Positions 1-9,285 of a stretch of DNA of 64,000 nt are shown one piece after another. The translations under genes were made by a program, and so were the position numbers. The notes under the pieces are model-generated. The model had not been told where the DNA came from and made no database searches. It worked only from the letters and a program-made list of their open reading frames with translations. Location: positions 744,001 to 808,000 of the forward strand of contig JAJQRF010000002.1 in assembly GCA_021228405.1 (NCBI GenBank). Direction: 5' to 3'. The DNA comes from Pyrinomonadaceae bacterium (GTDB lineage: Bacteria > Acidobacteriota > Blastocatellia > Pyrinomonadales > Pyrinomonadaceae). The number at the start of each line of letters is the position of its first letter. The first letter of the stretch is position 1.

Positions 1-1
1 G

Positions 2-418
2 GTCGAAGTAAATCTCGACGGGAAAATGCTCGAACTGGCAAAACGCGCACTGGCAAAATCCAACGCTCAGAACACGAAAAAGATCAGCGACGCGATCAGC
101 GGGCTGAAAGGCGTTTACGTTCGGGTTTACAATTTCGAGAACGAAAACGAATATAATGTCGCCGATATTGACGGCATTCGGGCGAGTTTGCAATCGCCGG
201 GCTGGGAAAAACTGGTGAATGTCCGCAGTAAGAAAAACAATCAGAAGGTTGACGTTTACACGATGTTTTCGGGCGATTTAATGAGCGGTTTGGGAGTCGT
301 CGTTTCCGAGTCGAAAAGCGTTGCCGTCATTAATGTTATCGGCACGATCGACATTGAATCGCTTGCCGAATTGAGCGGAAAATTCAACATTCCGAAGATC
401 GACATCGAAAAGGAGTAA
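2..418 (+). CDS. DUF4252 domain protein, 5' end outside window
   Basis: The reading frame is open to the left edge of the window, so the gene is truncated; an internal ATG at 26 is available but the residues before it (VEVNLDGK) continue the family pattern. DUF4252 proteins are small exported proteins of unknown function, usually beginning with a signal peptide that would lie to the left here. The visible part holds the usual blocks: a helix with KMLELAKR, a strand GLKGVYVRVYNFE, a GWEKLVNVRSK segment, and a C-terminal VINVIGTIDIESLAELSGKF block. It ends 7 nt before the next gene, so the two are almost certainly one operon. In other bacteria DUF4252 genes often sit in ECF-sigma/anti-sigma operons; that part, if present, is outside the window. 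Confidence 0.8.
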   Translation, partial: VEVNLDGKMLELAKRALAKSNAQNTKKISDAISGLKGVYVRVYNFENENEYNVADIDGIRASLQSPGWEKLVNVRSKKNNQKVDVYTMFSGDLMSGLGVVVSESKSVAVINVIGTIDIESLAELSGKFNIPKIDIEKE

Positions 419-425
419 AGGCTTT

Positions 426-974
426 ATGACAAAGAAAAATAAACTGTTTCTCGCGTTGACGTTATTATTTTTGGTCTTTACTTTCAGCGCACCGCAAATT
501 CAGGCAAAAGGCAACGAATATAAATCGGTCGTCAAACATCTGAAAACGAAATATAAAGCCAAAAAAGTGAAAATTCCCTTTATGTGGCTGGCGCGTTTTG
601 CCGTCAAAGTCGTGCGTCCGGCGGGCGTGAAAAGTTTCAGTATGACGATTTTTGAAGACCTGAATTTTTCACGCGACACGCTCGACGCGGAAATGCAGGC
701 GGTGATGCGAAACTCGTTAAGCGCGGAATGGAGTCCGATCTTTCGCGTGCGTTCGCGCGAAGGACAGCAGGCGTATATGTATATGCGCGAAGCGGGCGAT
801 GATGTGCGGATTATGCTCGTCACGATCGAAAATAACCAAGCCGCCGTCATCCGCGCCAAATTCGATCCCGAAAAACTGATCGAATTTATCGATAATCCGA
901 AAATTCTCGGCGTTTCGCTAGATGACGACAAGAAAATTGAAAAAGCCGAAACGGAAAAGCCTGTAAATCAGTGA
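426..974 (+). CDS. exported protein of unknown function, partner of the DUF4252 gene
   Basis: This 182-residue protein starts with a clear Sec signal peptide (charged MTKKNK, hydrophobic stretch to about residue 23, then APQIQAKG) and so is expected outside the cytoplasm. The mature part is basic and then mixed alpha/beta, with a YMYMREAGDDVRIMLVTIE strand pair that recalls DUF4252 proteins, so it may be a diverged paralogue of its upstream neighbour. It lies 7 nt downstream of that gene and is followed by a strong terminator. I do not recognise a specific function. The antisense frame across it is open for 143 codons but has no gene-like features. Confidence 0.72.
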   Translation: MTKKNKLFLALTLLFLVFTFSAPQIQAKGNEYKSVVKHLKTKYKAKKVKIPFMWLARFAVKVVRPAGVKSFSMTIFEDLNFSRDTLDAEMQAVMRNSLSAEWSPIFRVRSREGQQAYMYMREAGDDVRIMLVTIENNQAAVIRAKFDPEKLIEFIDNPKILGVSLDDDKKIEKAETEKPVNQ

Positions 975-990
975 TAATTTTCAAAAAACA

Positions 991-1018
991 AAAAAGCGGA
1001 ATTATCTTCCGCTTTTTA
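991..1018 (+). terminator. rho-independent terminator after the DUF4252 pair
   Basis: An 11-bp perfect stem (991-1001 with 1007-1017), 5-nt loop TTATC, GC-containing core GCGGAA and a T-rich tail. It closes the plus-strand operon 17 nt after the stop codon; the symmetrical A and T runs could also stop the converging chemoreceptor gene. Confidence 0.85.
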
Positions 1019-1052
1019 TTTTTCGACCGACAATAATTTCTATCAGGAAAGT

Positions 1053-2594
1053 CTAAAAAGTCATTGCCGAAGAATTAATTACGTTTGTCTTCATCGGTGC
1101 GAAATGTGCGCTTGCGGGCGGTTTGTTCAGGCGGTAGGTGGCGATCAGATCGAGCATATCCTGAGATTGCCCGGCAAGCTCTTCCGAGGCTCCGGCGGAT
1201 TCTTCCGAATTGGCAGCGGTTTTTTGGGTGACGAGATTAAGCTGTTCGATGGCGTTGTTGATCTGTCTGACACCCAGATTTTGCTGGTCACTGGCATTGG
1301 CAATTTCACCGACCACAACATTTACCTTGTCGATCACCTGATTTATCTCTTCGAGTTTGGCTAACACTTCCGAATTTACACTCACGCCTTCGTCCGTGTT
1401 TCTGACCGATTCCTCGATCATCGAAGCCGTGCTTCGTGCCGCTTCTGCCGAACGCATCGCGAGATTTCTGACTTCTTCGGCGACGACCGCAAAACCTTTT
1501 CCCGCATCTCCGGCGCGTGCGGCTTCGACGGCGGCGTTCAGTGCGAGCAAGTTCGTCTGAAACGCGATCTCTTCGATGGTTTTGACGATTCGTGCGGTCG
1601 AATCGGACGAACTTTTAATTTTTTCGATAGCTTCTGTCAATCTTTGCATACTCTTCATACCGGCGGCGGCGGATTGTTTGGCACTGCTCGAAAGGGAACG
1701 CGCTTCGTGCGAATTGACCGTATTTTGTTGTGTCATCGCGGAAATTTCCTGCAAATTGGCGTGAACTTCTTCGACGGTTGAGGCTTGTTCGGAAGAAACT
1801 TGCGCCATTTCCTGACTTCCCGCGCTGATCTGTCTGGCGGCGATCGCTACTTGTTCGGTGCTGACGACAAACTTCTGAAAACCCGCTTCGATGCTTTTTG
1901 TGGCTTTATTGAGCGAAGTTTTTATCTTGGAAAATGCCCCGTCATAATCGCCTTTCATCTGCACGGTCAGATCGTGTTCGGCGATTTTTTCCAACACGTC
2001 CGATGCTTCGGAAATCGGTTGTGAAAAGGCGTTCAGGGTATTGTTGATGCCCTGGATCAGTTCCTTGAATCCGCCTTCATATTTACTTTCATCGCCGCGA
2101 ACTTCGATGTTTCCGACCCTTGCTTCTCTGGTCAGATAAGTCGTTTCATAGATCATATCGAGCACGATCGAACGGCTTTTTTCAAAGGATGCGACGGTTT
2201 GCTGGGTGTTGGTAATGATCTTATCGACGCTTCTCGCCAGCTCGCCGATCGGGTCTATTTTATTATCTTCGAGCTTTTTCGTGCCGGTGATGATTTTGTA
2301 TTCCAAATCTCCTTTTGCCAACGCGACGTTTGCGAGTCCCAGATTGTTGATGCACAAACTTTGCAGTTGAGTAACGCGCTGTGAAATGGTTGCGATTCGT
2401 TTATTTTCCAAATAGATTGCCCGAACCAGATAAATTCCGGCGGCAATCGTGACGAGTCCCATCAGCATTTCGATCACGGTTAAGAATTGCGTCCCGATGG
2501 TCAGGGATTCACTAAAGCCCGTTAAGAGTAAGACGGTCAGATATTCAACGAGGAAAATACCAACTACTATGTATGATTTTTTTAATAAATCCAT
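1053..2594 (-). CDS. methyl-accepting chemotaxis protein with two membrane segments and no periplasmic sensor
   Basis: The protein (513 residues) has two hydrophobic segments at about 8-26 and 36-60 separated by only about ten residues, so there is no room for a periplasmic ligand domain. A HAMP-like cytoplasmic region with repeated amphipathic helices runs from about 60 to 250 (GDLEYKI, GNIEVRG and [13 protein letters not shown] look like successive poly-HAMP units). The signalling domain follows, with the highly conserved hairpin tip at 343-385 ([32 protein letters not shown]). It would control a CheA/CheW array, perhaps reading membrane state or a cytoplasmic signal. No other chemotaxis gene is nearby. 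Methylation sites are likely in the glutamine/glutamate-rich helices either side of the tip. Confidence 0.93.
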   Translation of the reverse strand: MDLLKKSYIVVGIFLVEYLTVLLLTGFSESLTIGTQFLTVIEMLMGLVTIAAGIYLVRAIYLENKRIATISQRVTQLQSLCINNLGLANVALAKGDLEYKIITGTKKLEDNKIDPIGELARSVDKIITNTQQTVASFEKSRSIVLDMIYETTYLTREARVGNIEVRGDESKYEGGFKELIQGINNTLNAFSQPISEASDVLEKIAEHDLTVQMKGDYDGAFSKIKTSLNKATKSIEAGFQKFVVSTEQVAIAARQISAGSQEMAQVSSEQASTVEEVHANLQEISAMTQQNTVNSHEARSLSSSAKQSAAAGMKSMQRLTEAIEKIKSSSDSTARIVKTIEEIAFQTNLLALNAAVEAARAGDAGKGFAVVAEEVRNLAMRSAEAARSTASMIEESVRNTDEGVSVNSEVLAKLEEINQVIDKVNVVVGEIANASDQQNLGVRQINNAIEQLNLVTQKTAANSEESAGASEELAGQSQDMLDLIATYRLNKPPASAHFAPMKTNVINSSAMTF

Positions 2595-2646
2595 TGTTTT
2601 TTCAATCTTCTAAGTTTTTTTTGCAGTAGAAATCAGCCGTTTTTCA

Positions 2647-2675
2647 ATAAGCTGACATTAACGCATTCAGCTTAT
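2647..2675. promoter_or_regulatory. 9-bp inverted repeat upstream of the chemoreceptor gene
   Basis: ATAAGCTGA (2647-2655) and TCAGCTTAT (2667-2675) are perfect inverted half-sites separated by 11 nt, about 50-80 nt upstream of the chemoreceptor start. The spacing, about two helical turns between centres, fits a dimeric repressor or activator site, but no T-run follows so it is not a good terminator. No specific regulator is proposed. Confidence 0.3.
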
Positions 2676-2740
2676 CGGCATTTAATTTAAAAACTTAAAA
2701 TTATAAAGGCAATTTTTGAAAGAAATGTTTATTTGAAATT

Positions 2741-2778
2741 AAAAAAGTTCGTCAGGTTCAAATCTGACGAACTTTTTT
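2741..2778 (-). terminator. strong terminator after the tyrosine autokinase gene
   Basis: A perfect 15-bp stem (2741-2755 with 2764-2778), 8-nt loop, with A6 on one side and T6 on the other, 24 nt past the stop codon of the minus-strand autokinase gene. The symmetrical tails make it potentially bidirectional. Confidence 0.88.
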
Positions 2779-2801
2779 CTAATGTTTTGGAAAATCGGAA
2801 C

Positions 2802-5327
2802 TTACTTTGTAATGTGGATCGAAGAATCCGGTTCTTTTTCTTCCATTAGCGGGGTCGAATCATCGCCTTCGCTGTGAGTGTAGTAACTGTAGGTATAACC
2901 GTAGCCGTAGTAATCGTAGTCGGTCGAATTCGCCTTGATGCCGTTTAAGACAACGCCGTAAATTCGTGCGCCGATCGTGCCGAGCCGTTGTTTGAAACGG
3001 CGCATCAGGTGAATCGAACTCTTGCCAGCCATTGCGACGAGCACCACGCCGTCGACCAAAGTCGAAAGAATTGCCGCGTCGGTAAACGAGATCGCAGGCG
3101 GCGAATCGATAATGACGTGTTTGTAATTTCCCTTCAAAAACTGCAGGAGATTGCGCATCTCGTTTGAACTCAAAAGTTCTGCCGGATTCGGCGGAATCGG
3201 TCCGCTCGTGATGATTTTCAGGCGCGGCAGGTCGGGGCAGGTTTTCAGCAGATTTGCCGTTTCTTTTTCACCCGACAGATAATTCGTCAAACCGTTCGAG
3301 TTTTCCATTCCGAAATGGCTGTGCAAACGCGGACGGCGCAGATCGCAGTCGATGATAACGACATCGGCATTCGATTGCGCCAGCGTGATCGCCGTGTTGA
3401 TCGCCGTCGTTGTTTTGCCTTCCGAAGGCTGTGAAGAAGTTACGAGGATTGTCTGCGGCGGTTTTCCGGCGGATGAAAAGAGCAAGGAAGTGCGCAAATG
3501 GCGATACGCTTCAGCCATCGGCGAACGGCGGTCTTTAAGTGTGACGAGAGCCATCGAGCCGTTTATGCCGTTTGTCGTTGTCAGTGCCGTTTTCGGTTTT
3601 TCGTATGAATTGTGATGCGGAATCAGCGCAAGTGTCGGGAGTCCGAGATTTCTGCCGACATCGTCCGAGGTTCTGACCGAATCATCGAGATAATCCATCA
3701 AAAACGCCAGACCGATTCCGGCGGCAAGCGAAAGCAGAAAAGCAACCAGAATATTGCGCGTGCGGTTAGGACCAATGGGATAGGTCGGCGTAACTGCCTG
3801 GCTCGTAATTTTAATATTGTCGGGGCGGATACTGGAAAGCGCAAGTTCCTGTTCTTTCTGGCGTTGCGTGTATGTGTCGAGCAGGTTGCGGTTCGTTTCG
3901 ATGCCGCGTTTGAGCGTGGTCAACTGCGTTTCGGTTTGACCTTCGAGATTCGCTTTTGCCTCTTCGGACATATACGAACTATAAAGCTGTGCTTCACGTT
4001 TTTGAGCCGCATCGAGTTGCGAACGAAGTGCAACCAATGCACCGCTGACCGCATCTTTTTCAAGTTTTTTATCGTCGCGGTCAATTATCTGCGTCACTTC
4101 TTTTTCGGTTTTATCTTTGGTTGTTTTGAGTGATGCGATCTTTTCTTCGGCTTGTTTGACCTTAAAATATTCGGGCGTGTATTTCACCAGGAGTTCGGCT
4201 TTCTCGGTTTCGGTCTGCTGAATCTGCTTATCTATTTCACGAATCTGATCCTGCAACTTGGCTTTCCGCTCGATGCTCAAACGTTTTGTATCGCGGTAGA
4301 TTTCGCTCTCGGTCAGGTCGGGAATATTCGCGCCTTCGCCGCGATTATTTGCCGCGACTGCCGTATTGTAACGCGCTTCGATCTTCAAACGTTCGTTGCG
4401 CGCTTCCTGATACTGCCCGTAAACGGTCGTTAAGACATTGTTGCGAAGTTCACTGCCCTTGTCCTGCAAAGGCAGATTGCTCGAACGCAAAAGATTAATG
4501 AGTTGAAGTTCCTGTTCGGCAATCGTTCCCTTCAGTTGATCGATAGACTTTGAAAGTTCGTTAACCGCTTGTTTCGTGCCCTGAAGCTCGCGCTCTTCGT
4601 CCTGTTTGATAAAAGTTTCGGCGACTTTATTGGCAACCCTTGCCGCCAGTTCGGGATTTGTGCTGGTTACACTGAGCGTTACGAGATTGGTTCTTTCGCG
4701 CTGTTCGACACGCAATCCCTGAAGAAATGTTCCGGCATACTGCGCGGCAAGAACTTTTTCTTCGGGAGTCAGGACAATTTGCCCTTCCTGCGTGGTGTTT
4801 TCGGCATTTTCCGATAAAACAGGCAATGACGGAGTTTTTGTTTCATCAGGTTTTTCGCTTGAAAAGATCGAACGGAATGTCGCAAGCATTCCTTTGTTTT
4901 GATTGGCGAAAAGATTCGGCTGACGGTGTAAACCCAGTTCGACCATTACATCGCGCATCAGGTCGGGATTTCTCAAAAGTTGAAGCTGGGTATTGTAATA
5001 ATTAATATCATTGTTGAAATTGATGTTGATTTCCTTCGACTGTGCGCGCGGCTTACGCGGTTCGATAATGATCTCGGTGCTAGCTTCAAAAATCGAAGAT
5101 TGCCGATACATATAAAATGCGGCGGCGGCGGTCGTGAGAATCGTGAGAGCCAGAATTATCGGCAAACGCTTGTAAACGATGTGAAAATATTGGCGAATCG
5201 AACGTTTTTCATCAAAAGTTTCGTCATCGTAAAACGGCGCGTAGGCTGCCGGATAATCTTGATTGGTCGTTTGTAAATCGGCGGCGACCGTAGTCGGTAA
5301 AGGCGTTAGCCTTTGATCTTTTTCCAT
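2802..5327 (-). CDS. Wzc-type polysaccharide co-polymerase with bacterial tyrosine autokinase domain
   Basis: At 841 residues this has the full Wzc/ExoP architecture. The N-terminal Wzz chain-length domain has membrane segments at about 55-74 and 523-545 with a long periplasmic coiled-coil between. The cytoplasmic BY-kinase domain carries Walker A (SSQPSEGKTTTA, near 634), Walker A' (VVIIDCDLRRPR, near 657) and Walker B (HVIIDSPPA, near 737). The C-terminus holds a tyrosine cluster (DYDYYGYGYTYSYY, about 797-815), the autophosphorylation tail whose cycling controls export. It should work with a Wza outer-membrane exporter; a Wza-like gene lies at 21.9 kb with PglF- and GalE-like genes, though not in the same operon. 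A strong terminator follows it. Confidence 0.95.
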   Translation of the reverse strand: MEKDQRLTPLPTTVAADLQTTNQDYPAAYAPFYDDETFDEKRSIRQYFHIVYKRLPIILALTILTTAAAAFYMYRQSSIFEASTEIIIEPRKPRAQSKEININFNNDINYYNTQLQLLRNPDLMRDVMVELGLHRQPNLFANQNKGMLATFRSIFSSEKPDETKTPSLPVLSENAENTTQEGQIVLTPEEKVLAAQYAGTFLQGLRVEQRERTNLVTLSVTSTNPELAARVANKVAETFIKQDEERELQGTKQAVNELSKSIDQLKGTIAEQELQLINLLRSSNLPLQDKGSELRNNVLTTVYGQYQEARNERLKIEARYNTAVAANNRGEGANIPDLTESEIYRDTKRLSIERKAKLQDQIREIDKQIQQTETEKAELLVKYTPEYFKVKQAEEKIASLKTTKDKTEKEVTQIIDRDDKKLEKDAVSGALVALRSQLDAAQKREAQLYSSYMSEEAKANLEGQTETQLTTLKRGIETNRNLLDTYTQRQKEQELALSSIRPDNIKITSQAVTPTYPIGPNRTRNILVAFLLSLAAGIGLAFLMDYLDDSVRTSDDVGRNLGLPTLALIPHHNSYEKPKTALTTTNGINGSMALVTLKDRRSPMAEAYRHLRTSLLFSSAGKPPQTILVTSSQPSEGKTTTAINTAITLAQSNADVVIIDCDLRRPRLHSHFGMENSNGLTNYLSGEKETANLLKTCPDLPRLKIITSGPIPPNPAELLSSNEMRNLLQFLKGNYKHVIIDSPPAISFTDAAILSTLVDGVVLVAMAGKSSIHLMRRFKQRLGTIGARIYGVVLNGIKANSTDYDYYGYGYTYSYYTHSEGDDSTPLMEEKEPDSSIHITK

Positions 5328-5562
5328 ACTGCTTCTAAAAATCTTTTCTTATAAACTTCAATTAAAATCTACGCAGGGCGAATCTGCTTTTATATCACAT
5401 TCGACACGTTTTTTCACTTATTTTAATGAAAAACATACTATTTTTTCGCCTCTTTAGCAAAAAAATCACATCTAATCATTAACACTTTTGGTTCAGCGTA
5501 AAAGCAAATGTTATATTTCTCTATTACGCTATTTTTTATAATTTACCTTTTAATAAACATAT

Positions 5563-8500
5563 ATGACTGGAATTTCCGAAAAAGAGCAATTTATTGCAAA
5601 TTACGATTTTGACCTCGGTGTCGTCGGGTTTAAATATTCCGACTTGTTTGATGCCGTAAAACTCAAAGAATTGGCGGAGAAGTTTTACGATGAAGTAAAA
5701 CAGGAAAATCCGCTCGTCGGCGATGCGCTCGTCAAATATATCGAAGCACGCGGCGAAGGTTTTGAAAAACGCGTCGAATCAAATATTTTGACCGATTCCG
5801 CGCCGTATCTTTCGCGTTTTGTCGCCAAAATGTTCGGCATCAACAAAGAACGCGAACAACTTGAAAAAGAGATTCAGGAACAAAATCCGATCTGGAAATA
5901 CAAATTTTTCGTCCAACGCCGAGCCGCTAAAAAATATGCGGCAGACAAACTCGCCGATCTGAACGAAACCGAACTGACGCAGGCGATCAGGGAATTAAGC
6001 TTTGCGTCTTTCGACGAAACATTGATCTATGATGAAGAACTGGCGATTTCCTATGTTGTTGACAAGCTCGTTCAAGCCGAAGAAGTTTTAACGAAAAGTC
6101 AGGAAATAACGGCTGAAATTCAGGAAACACTGAATAAAATCTCATCGGCTTACGACAAATTGAAGGACAAAACCTTCGGCAAAGTCTTTGAAAAATTCGT
6201 GGTCGAAACCGAAGGGGTCGGCGAGATCGTGGCGGTCAAAGCCGCGCTTTCGATCTTTGAGGCGTGGTCGGCGATCCAGTTTCACGATCGCAAAAAGAAA
6301 TGGTATTCGTTCAGAGTTCCCCATCCGCTCGATTACCAAAATCTCGTGCATTTGATTCATCCCGAACCGAAACTGCACAACATTATGCGCGGAAAAGATG
6401 AAGCAATGCGCCGCCGCGACGGGTTTAAATTGACCGACGACCGCGGCACTTTGCGCGATTCGCTTTTTGAAACCGATTATTGTCTGATCTGCCACGAACG
6501 CGACAAGGATTCGTGTTCGACGGGTTTGCGCGAAAAAGACGGGAGCGCGAAACGCAATCCTTTAGGCATCAAAACGGAAGGCTGTCCGCTCGATGAAAAA
6601 ATCTCGGAAATGCACCTGATGAAACGTCAGGGCGATTCGATCGCGTCTTTGGCGTTGGTTACGATCGACAATCCGATGTGCGCCGGAACGGGTCATCGCA
6701 TCTGCAACGACTGTATGAAAGGCTGTATTTTCCAAAAGCAAGAGCCTGTCAACATTCCGCTTGCCGAAACCGCGACGCTGACCGACGTTCTGAAAATGCC
6801 TTACGGTTTCGAGATTTACAATTTACTGACGCGCTGGAATCCGCTTAACGCCAAACGCCCGTATCAGTTGCCGTATAACGGCAAAAATGTTCTCGTCGTC
6901 GGTTTGGGTCCCGCCGGCTACACGCTTTCGCATTATCTTTTGAACGAAGGTTTCGGTGTGATCGGCGTTGACGGTCTGAAGATCGAACCGCTTCCGAACG
7001 AATGGACGGGCGATCTCGGAAAAACTTATCCGAAGCCGGTCAAAGACATCTCGGAAATTACCGACGAGCTGGACGAAAGAATTTTGTCGGGCTTTGGCGG
7101 CGTTTCCGAATACGGAATCACGGTTCGCTGGGATAAAAATTTCTTGACGATGATGCAGTTGATGTTATTCCGCAGAAAGCGTTTCCGCGCTTACGGCGGC
7201 GTTCGTTTCGGCGGAACGTTTACGATCGAAGATGCTTGGGAATACGGTTTCGACCACATCGCAATCGCCACCGGCGCAGGTCGCCCGACGATCGTGCCGA
7301 TGAAAAATAATCTGATTCGCGGAATCAGACAAGCGAGTGATTTCCTGATGGCTTTGCAACTTACGGGTGCGTTTAAGAAAGACACGCTTTCAAATTTGCA
7401 GGTTCGGCTTCCGGCAATCGTCATCGGCGGCGGTTTGACGGGAATCGACACGGCGACCGAGATTTTCGCTTATTACCCGGTTCAGGTCGAAAAAATGCTC
7501 GAAACTTTTGAAGCGATTTGTGAAGATCGCGGCGAAGAAGCGGCTTGGACGGCGTTTGATGAAGAAGAGAAAAAAGTTTTCGGCGAATTTCTCGTTCACG
7601 GCAAAGCGATTCGCGAAGAAAGAAAACGTGCATCGGAAGCAGGCGAACAGCCGAATTTCGTTCCGCTCATCCAATCCTGGGGCGGCGTTTCGCTCGTTTA
7701 CCGCAAACGTTTGCAGGATTCGCCCGCATATCGTCTGAATCACGAAGAAATTCAAAAAGCTCTGGAAGAAGGGATTAATTTTATCGAATTGATGTCGCCG
7801 ACCGAAGCTGTTCCCGACGAATACGGTGCGATCAAAGCGTTGGTTTTTGAAAAGCAGAATTACGATGCCGAAACCGGAAAATTTTCGCGGGAGAACGAAT
7901 TTGAAACTCTGCCCGCAAGAACAGTTTGCGTCGCGGCGGGAACTTCGCCGAACGTGATCTACGAAAAGGAAAAACCCGGCACATTCAAGCTCGACGAATG
8001 GCGGCAATTCTTTGAACCGTTTGAAGTCGTCAAAAACGGCGACGGTAAACTTCACGCCGTCGAATCGAAATCGGGCTTTTTCACGTCTTACGAAAAGGAC
8101 GGAAAATTCATTTCATATTACGGCGACAATCACCCGAAATATGCTGGAAACGTCGTCAAGGCAATGGCTTCGGCAAAACACGGCTACGAAAAGGTCGTCG
8201 AAATTTTCGCCGATGAATTAGCCAAAAGAGGCGCGTTGCCGCAAGCCGAAAAGGATGCGATTTTTGATAGGCTCGAAGCCGTTTTGGACGAACAGATTCG
8301 CGCTTATGTCGTCAAAGTCGAACGCTTAACGCCGACGATCGTTGACGTGATCGTAAAAGCTCCGCTCCAAGCGCGAAAATTCGAGCCGGGACAATTTTAC
8401 CGTTTGCAGAATTTTGAAACGAATGCCCCGATTGTCGCCGGCAAACGTCTGATGATGGAAGGTTTGGCATTAACGGGCGCGTGGGTTGACCGCGAAAAAG

Positions 8501-9270
8501 GCTTGCTTTCGATGATCGTTTTGGAAATGGGAACTTCCTCGCGGCTCTGTTCGCTTTTGAAAGAAGGCGAAGAAATTCTCGTCATGGGACCGACCGGAAC
8601 ACCGACCGAAATTCCCGAAAACGAAACCGTTCTGCTCGCGGGCGGCGGTTTAGGAAACGCGGTTTTATTTTCCATCGCCAAGGCTTTGCGCGAAAATCAC
8701 AACAACGTGATCTATTTTGCGGGCTACAAAAACGGCGCGGATTTGTTCAAGCGCGAAGAGATCGAAAATGCGACCGACAAAGTGGTTTGGGCTTCGGATT
8801 TCGGCGACGAAATTCAGCCGAATCGAACGCAGGATGCGCATTTCAGAGGCAATATCGTGCAGGCGATGATCGCTTATGCCGAAGGTAGTTTAGGCGAGCA
8901 AACGGTTGATCTGAAAGACGTTGACCGCATCATCGCAATCGGTTCGGACAGAATGATGAACGGTGTCAAAGAAGCGCGTTATACTGCGCTGAAACCTTAT
9001 CTCAAGGAAAAGCACACCGCGATCGGTTCGATCAACTCGCCGATGCAATGTATGATGAAGGAAGTTTGCGCGCAATGTCTGCAACGCCACGTCAACCCGC
9101 ACACGGGCGAGGAATTTTTTGTTTTCTCGTGCTTTAATCAGGACCAAAATCTCGATTTCGTCGATTTCAAAAACCTTAACGACCGCTTGAGAGCAAATTC
9201 GATTCAGGAGAAGCTCTCGAATATGTGGCTCGATAAAGTTTTTAAGAACGACGATTTGAAGAATTTTTGA
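5563..9270 (+). CDS. single-chain Nfn-like flavin/iron-sulfur oxidoreductase (GltD-like plus PyrK/FNR-like)
   Basis: This 1235-residue protein joins modules usually found on separate subunits. Residues 1 to about 300 are helical and not recognised. Residues 307-388 carry eight cysteines (C307, C310, C318, C341, C373, C381, C384, C388) in the arrangement of the [4Fe-4S] N-terminal region of GltD / NfnL. Two dinucleotide-binding folds follow, VVGLGPAGYTLS near 447 and VIGGGLTGIDTA near 620. From about 910 a ferredoxin-reductase fold of the PyrK/NfnS type begins (FEPGQFYRLQNFE; LLAGGGLGNA), ending in a [2Fe-2S] motif C1163-x5-C1169-x2-C1172-x17-C1190. NfnAB catalyses reversible electron bifurcation between NADH, NADPH and ferredoxin, but whether this chain does so is inference. 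It heads an operon whose next gene starts 15 nt later. No Shine-Dalgarno precedes the ATG; a TATAAT at 5537-5542 suggests a very short leader. Confidence 0.85.
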   Translation: MTGISEKEQFIANYDFDLGVVGFKYSDLFDAVKLKELAEKFYDEVKQENPLVGDALVKYIEARGEGFEKRVESNILTDSAPYLSRFVAKMFGINKEREQLEKEIQEQNPIWKYKFFVQRRAAKKYAADKLADLNETELTQAIRELSFASFDETLIYDEELAISYVVDKLVQAEEVLTKSQEITAEIQETLNKISSAYDKLKDKTFGKVFEKFVVETEGVGEIVAVKAALSIFEAWSAIQFHDRKKKWYSFRVPHPLDYQNLVHLIHPEPKLHNIMRGKDEAMRRRDGFKLTDDRGTLRDSLFETDYCLICHERDKDSCSTGLREKDGSAKRNPLGIKTEGCPLDEKISEMHLMKRQGDSIASLALVTIDNPMCAGTGHRICNDCMKGCIFQKQEPVNIPLAETATLTDVLKMPYGFEIYNLLTRWNPLNAKRPYQLPYNGKNVLVVGLGPAGYTLSHYLLNEGFGVIGVDGLKIEPLPNEWTGDLGKTYPKPVKDISEITDELDERILSGFGGVSEYGITVRWDKNFLTMMQLMLFRRKRFRAYGGVRFGGTFTIEDAWEYGFDHIAIATGAGRPTIVPMKNNLIRGIRQASDFLMALQLTGAFKKDTLSNLQVRLPAIVIGGGLTGIDTATEIFAYYPVQVEKMLETFEAICEDRGEEAAWTAFDEEEKKVFGEFLVHGKAIREERKRASEAGEQPNFVPLIQSWGGVSLVYRKRLQDSPAYRLNHEEIQKALEEGINFIELMSPTEAVPDEYGAIKALVFEKQNYDAETGKFSRENEFETLPARTVCVAAGTSPNVIYEKEKPGTFKLDEWRQFFEPFEVVKNGDGKLHAVESKSGFFTSYEKDGKFISYYGDNHPKYAGNVVKAMASAKHGYEKVVEIFADELAKRGALPQAEKDAIFDRLEAVLDEQIRAYVVKVERLTPTIVDVIVKAPLQARKFEPGQFYRLQNFETNAPIVAGKRLMMEGLALTGAWVDREKGLLSMIVLEMGTSSRLCSLLKEGEEILVMGPTGTPTEIPENETVLLAGGGLGNAVLFSIAKALRENHNNVIYFAGYKNGADLFKREEIENATDKVVWASDFGDEIQPNRTQDAHFRGNIVQAMIAYAEGSLGEQTVDLKDVDRIIAIGSDRMMNGVKEARYTALKPYLKEKHTAIGSINSPMQCMMKEVCAQCLQRHVNPHTGEEFFVFSCFNQDQNLDFVDFKNLNDRLRANSIQEKLSNMWLDKVFKNDDLKNF

Positions 9271-9285
9271 TCTGTTGAATTTAAT

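Noticed and set aside
500-931. 143-codon antisense ORF over the second DUF4252-operon gene
   Set aside because: No ribosome-binding site, no family pattern, and the sense gene has a clear signal peptide and operon position.
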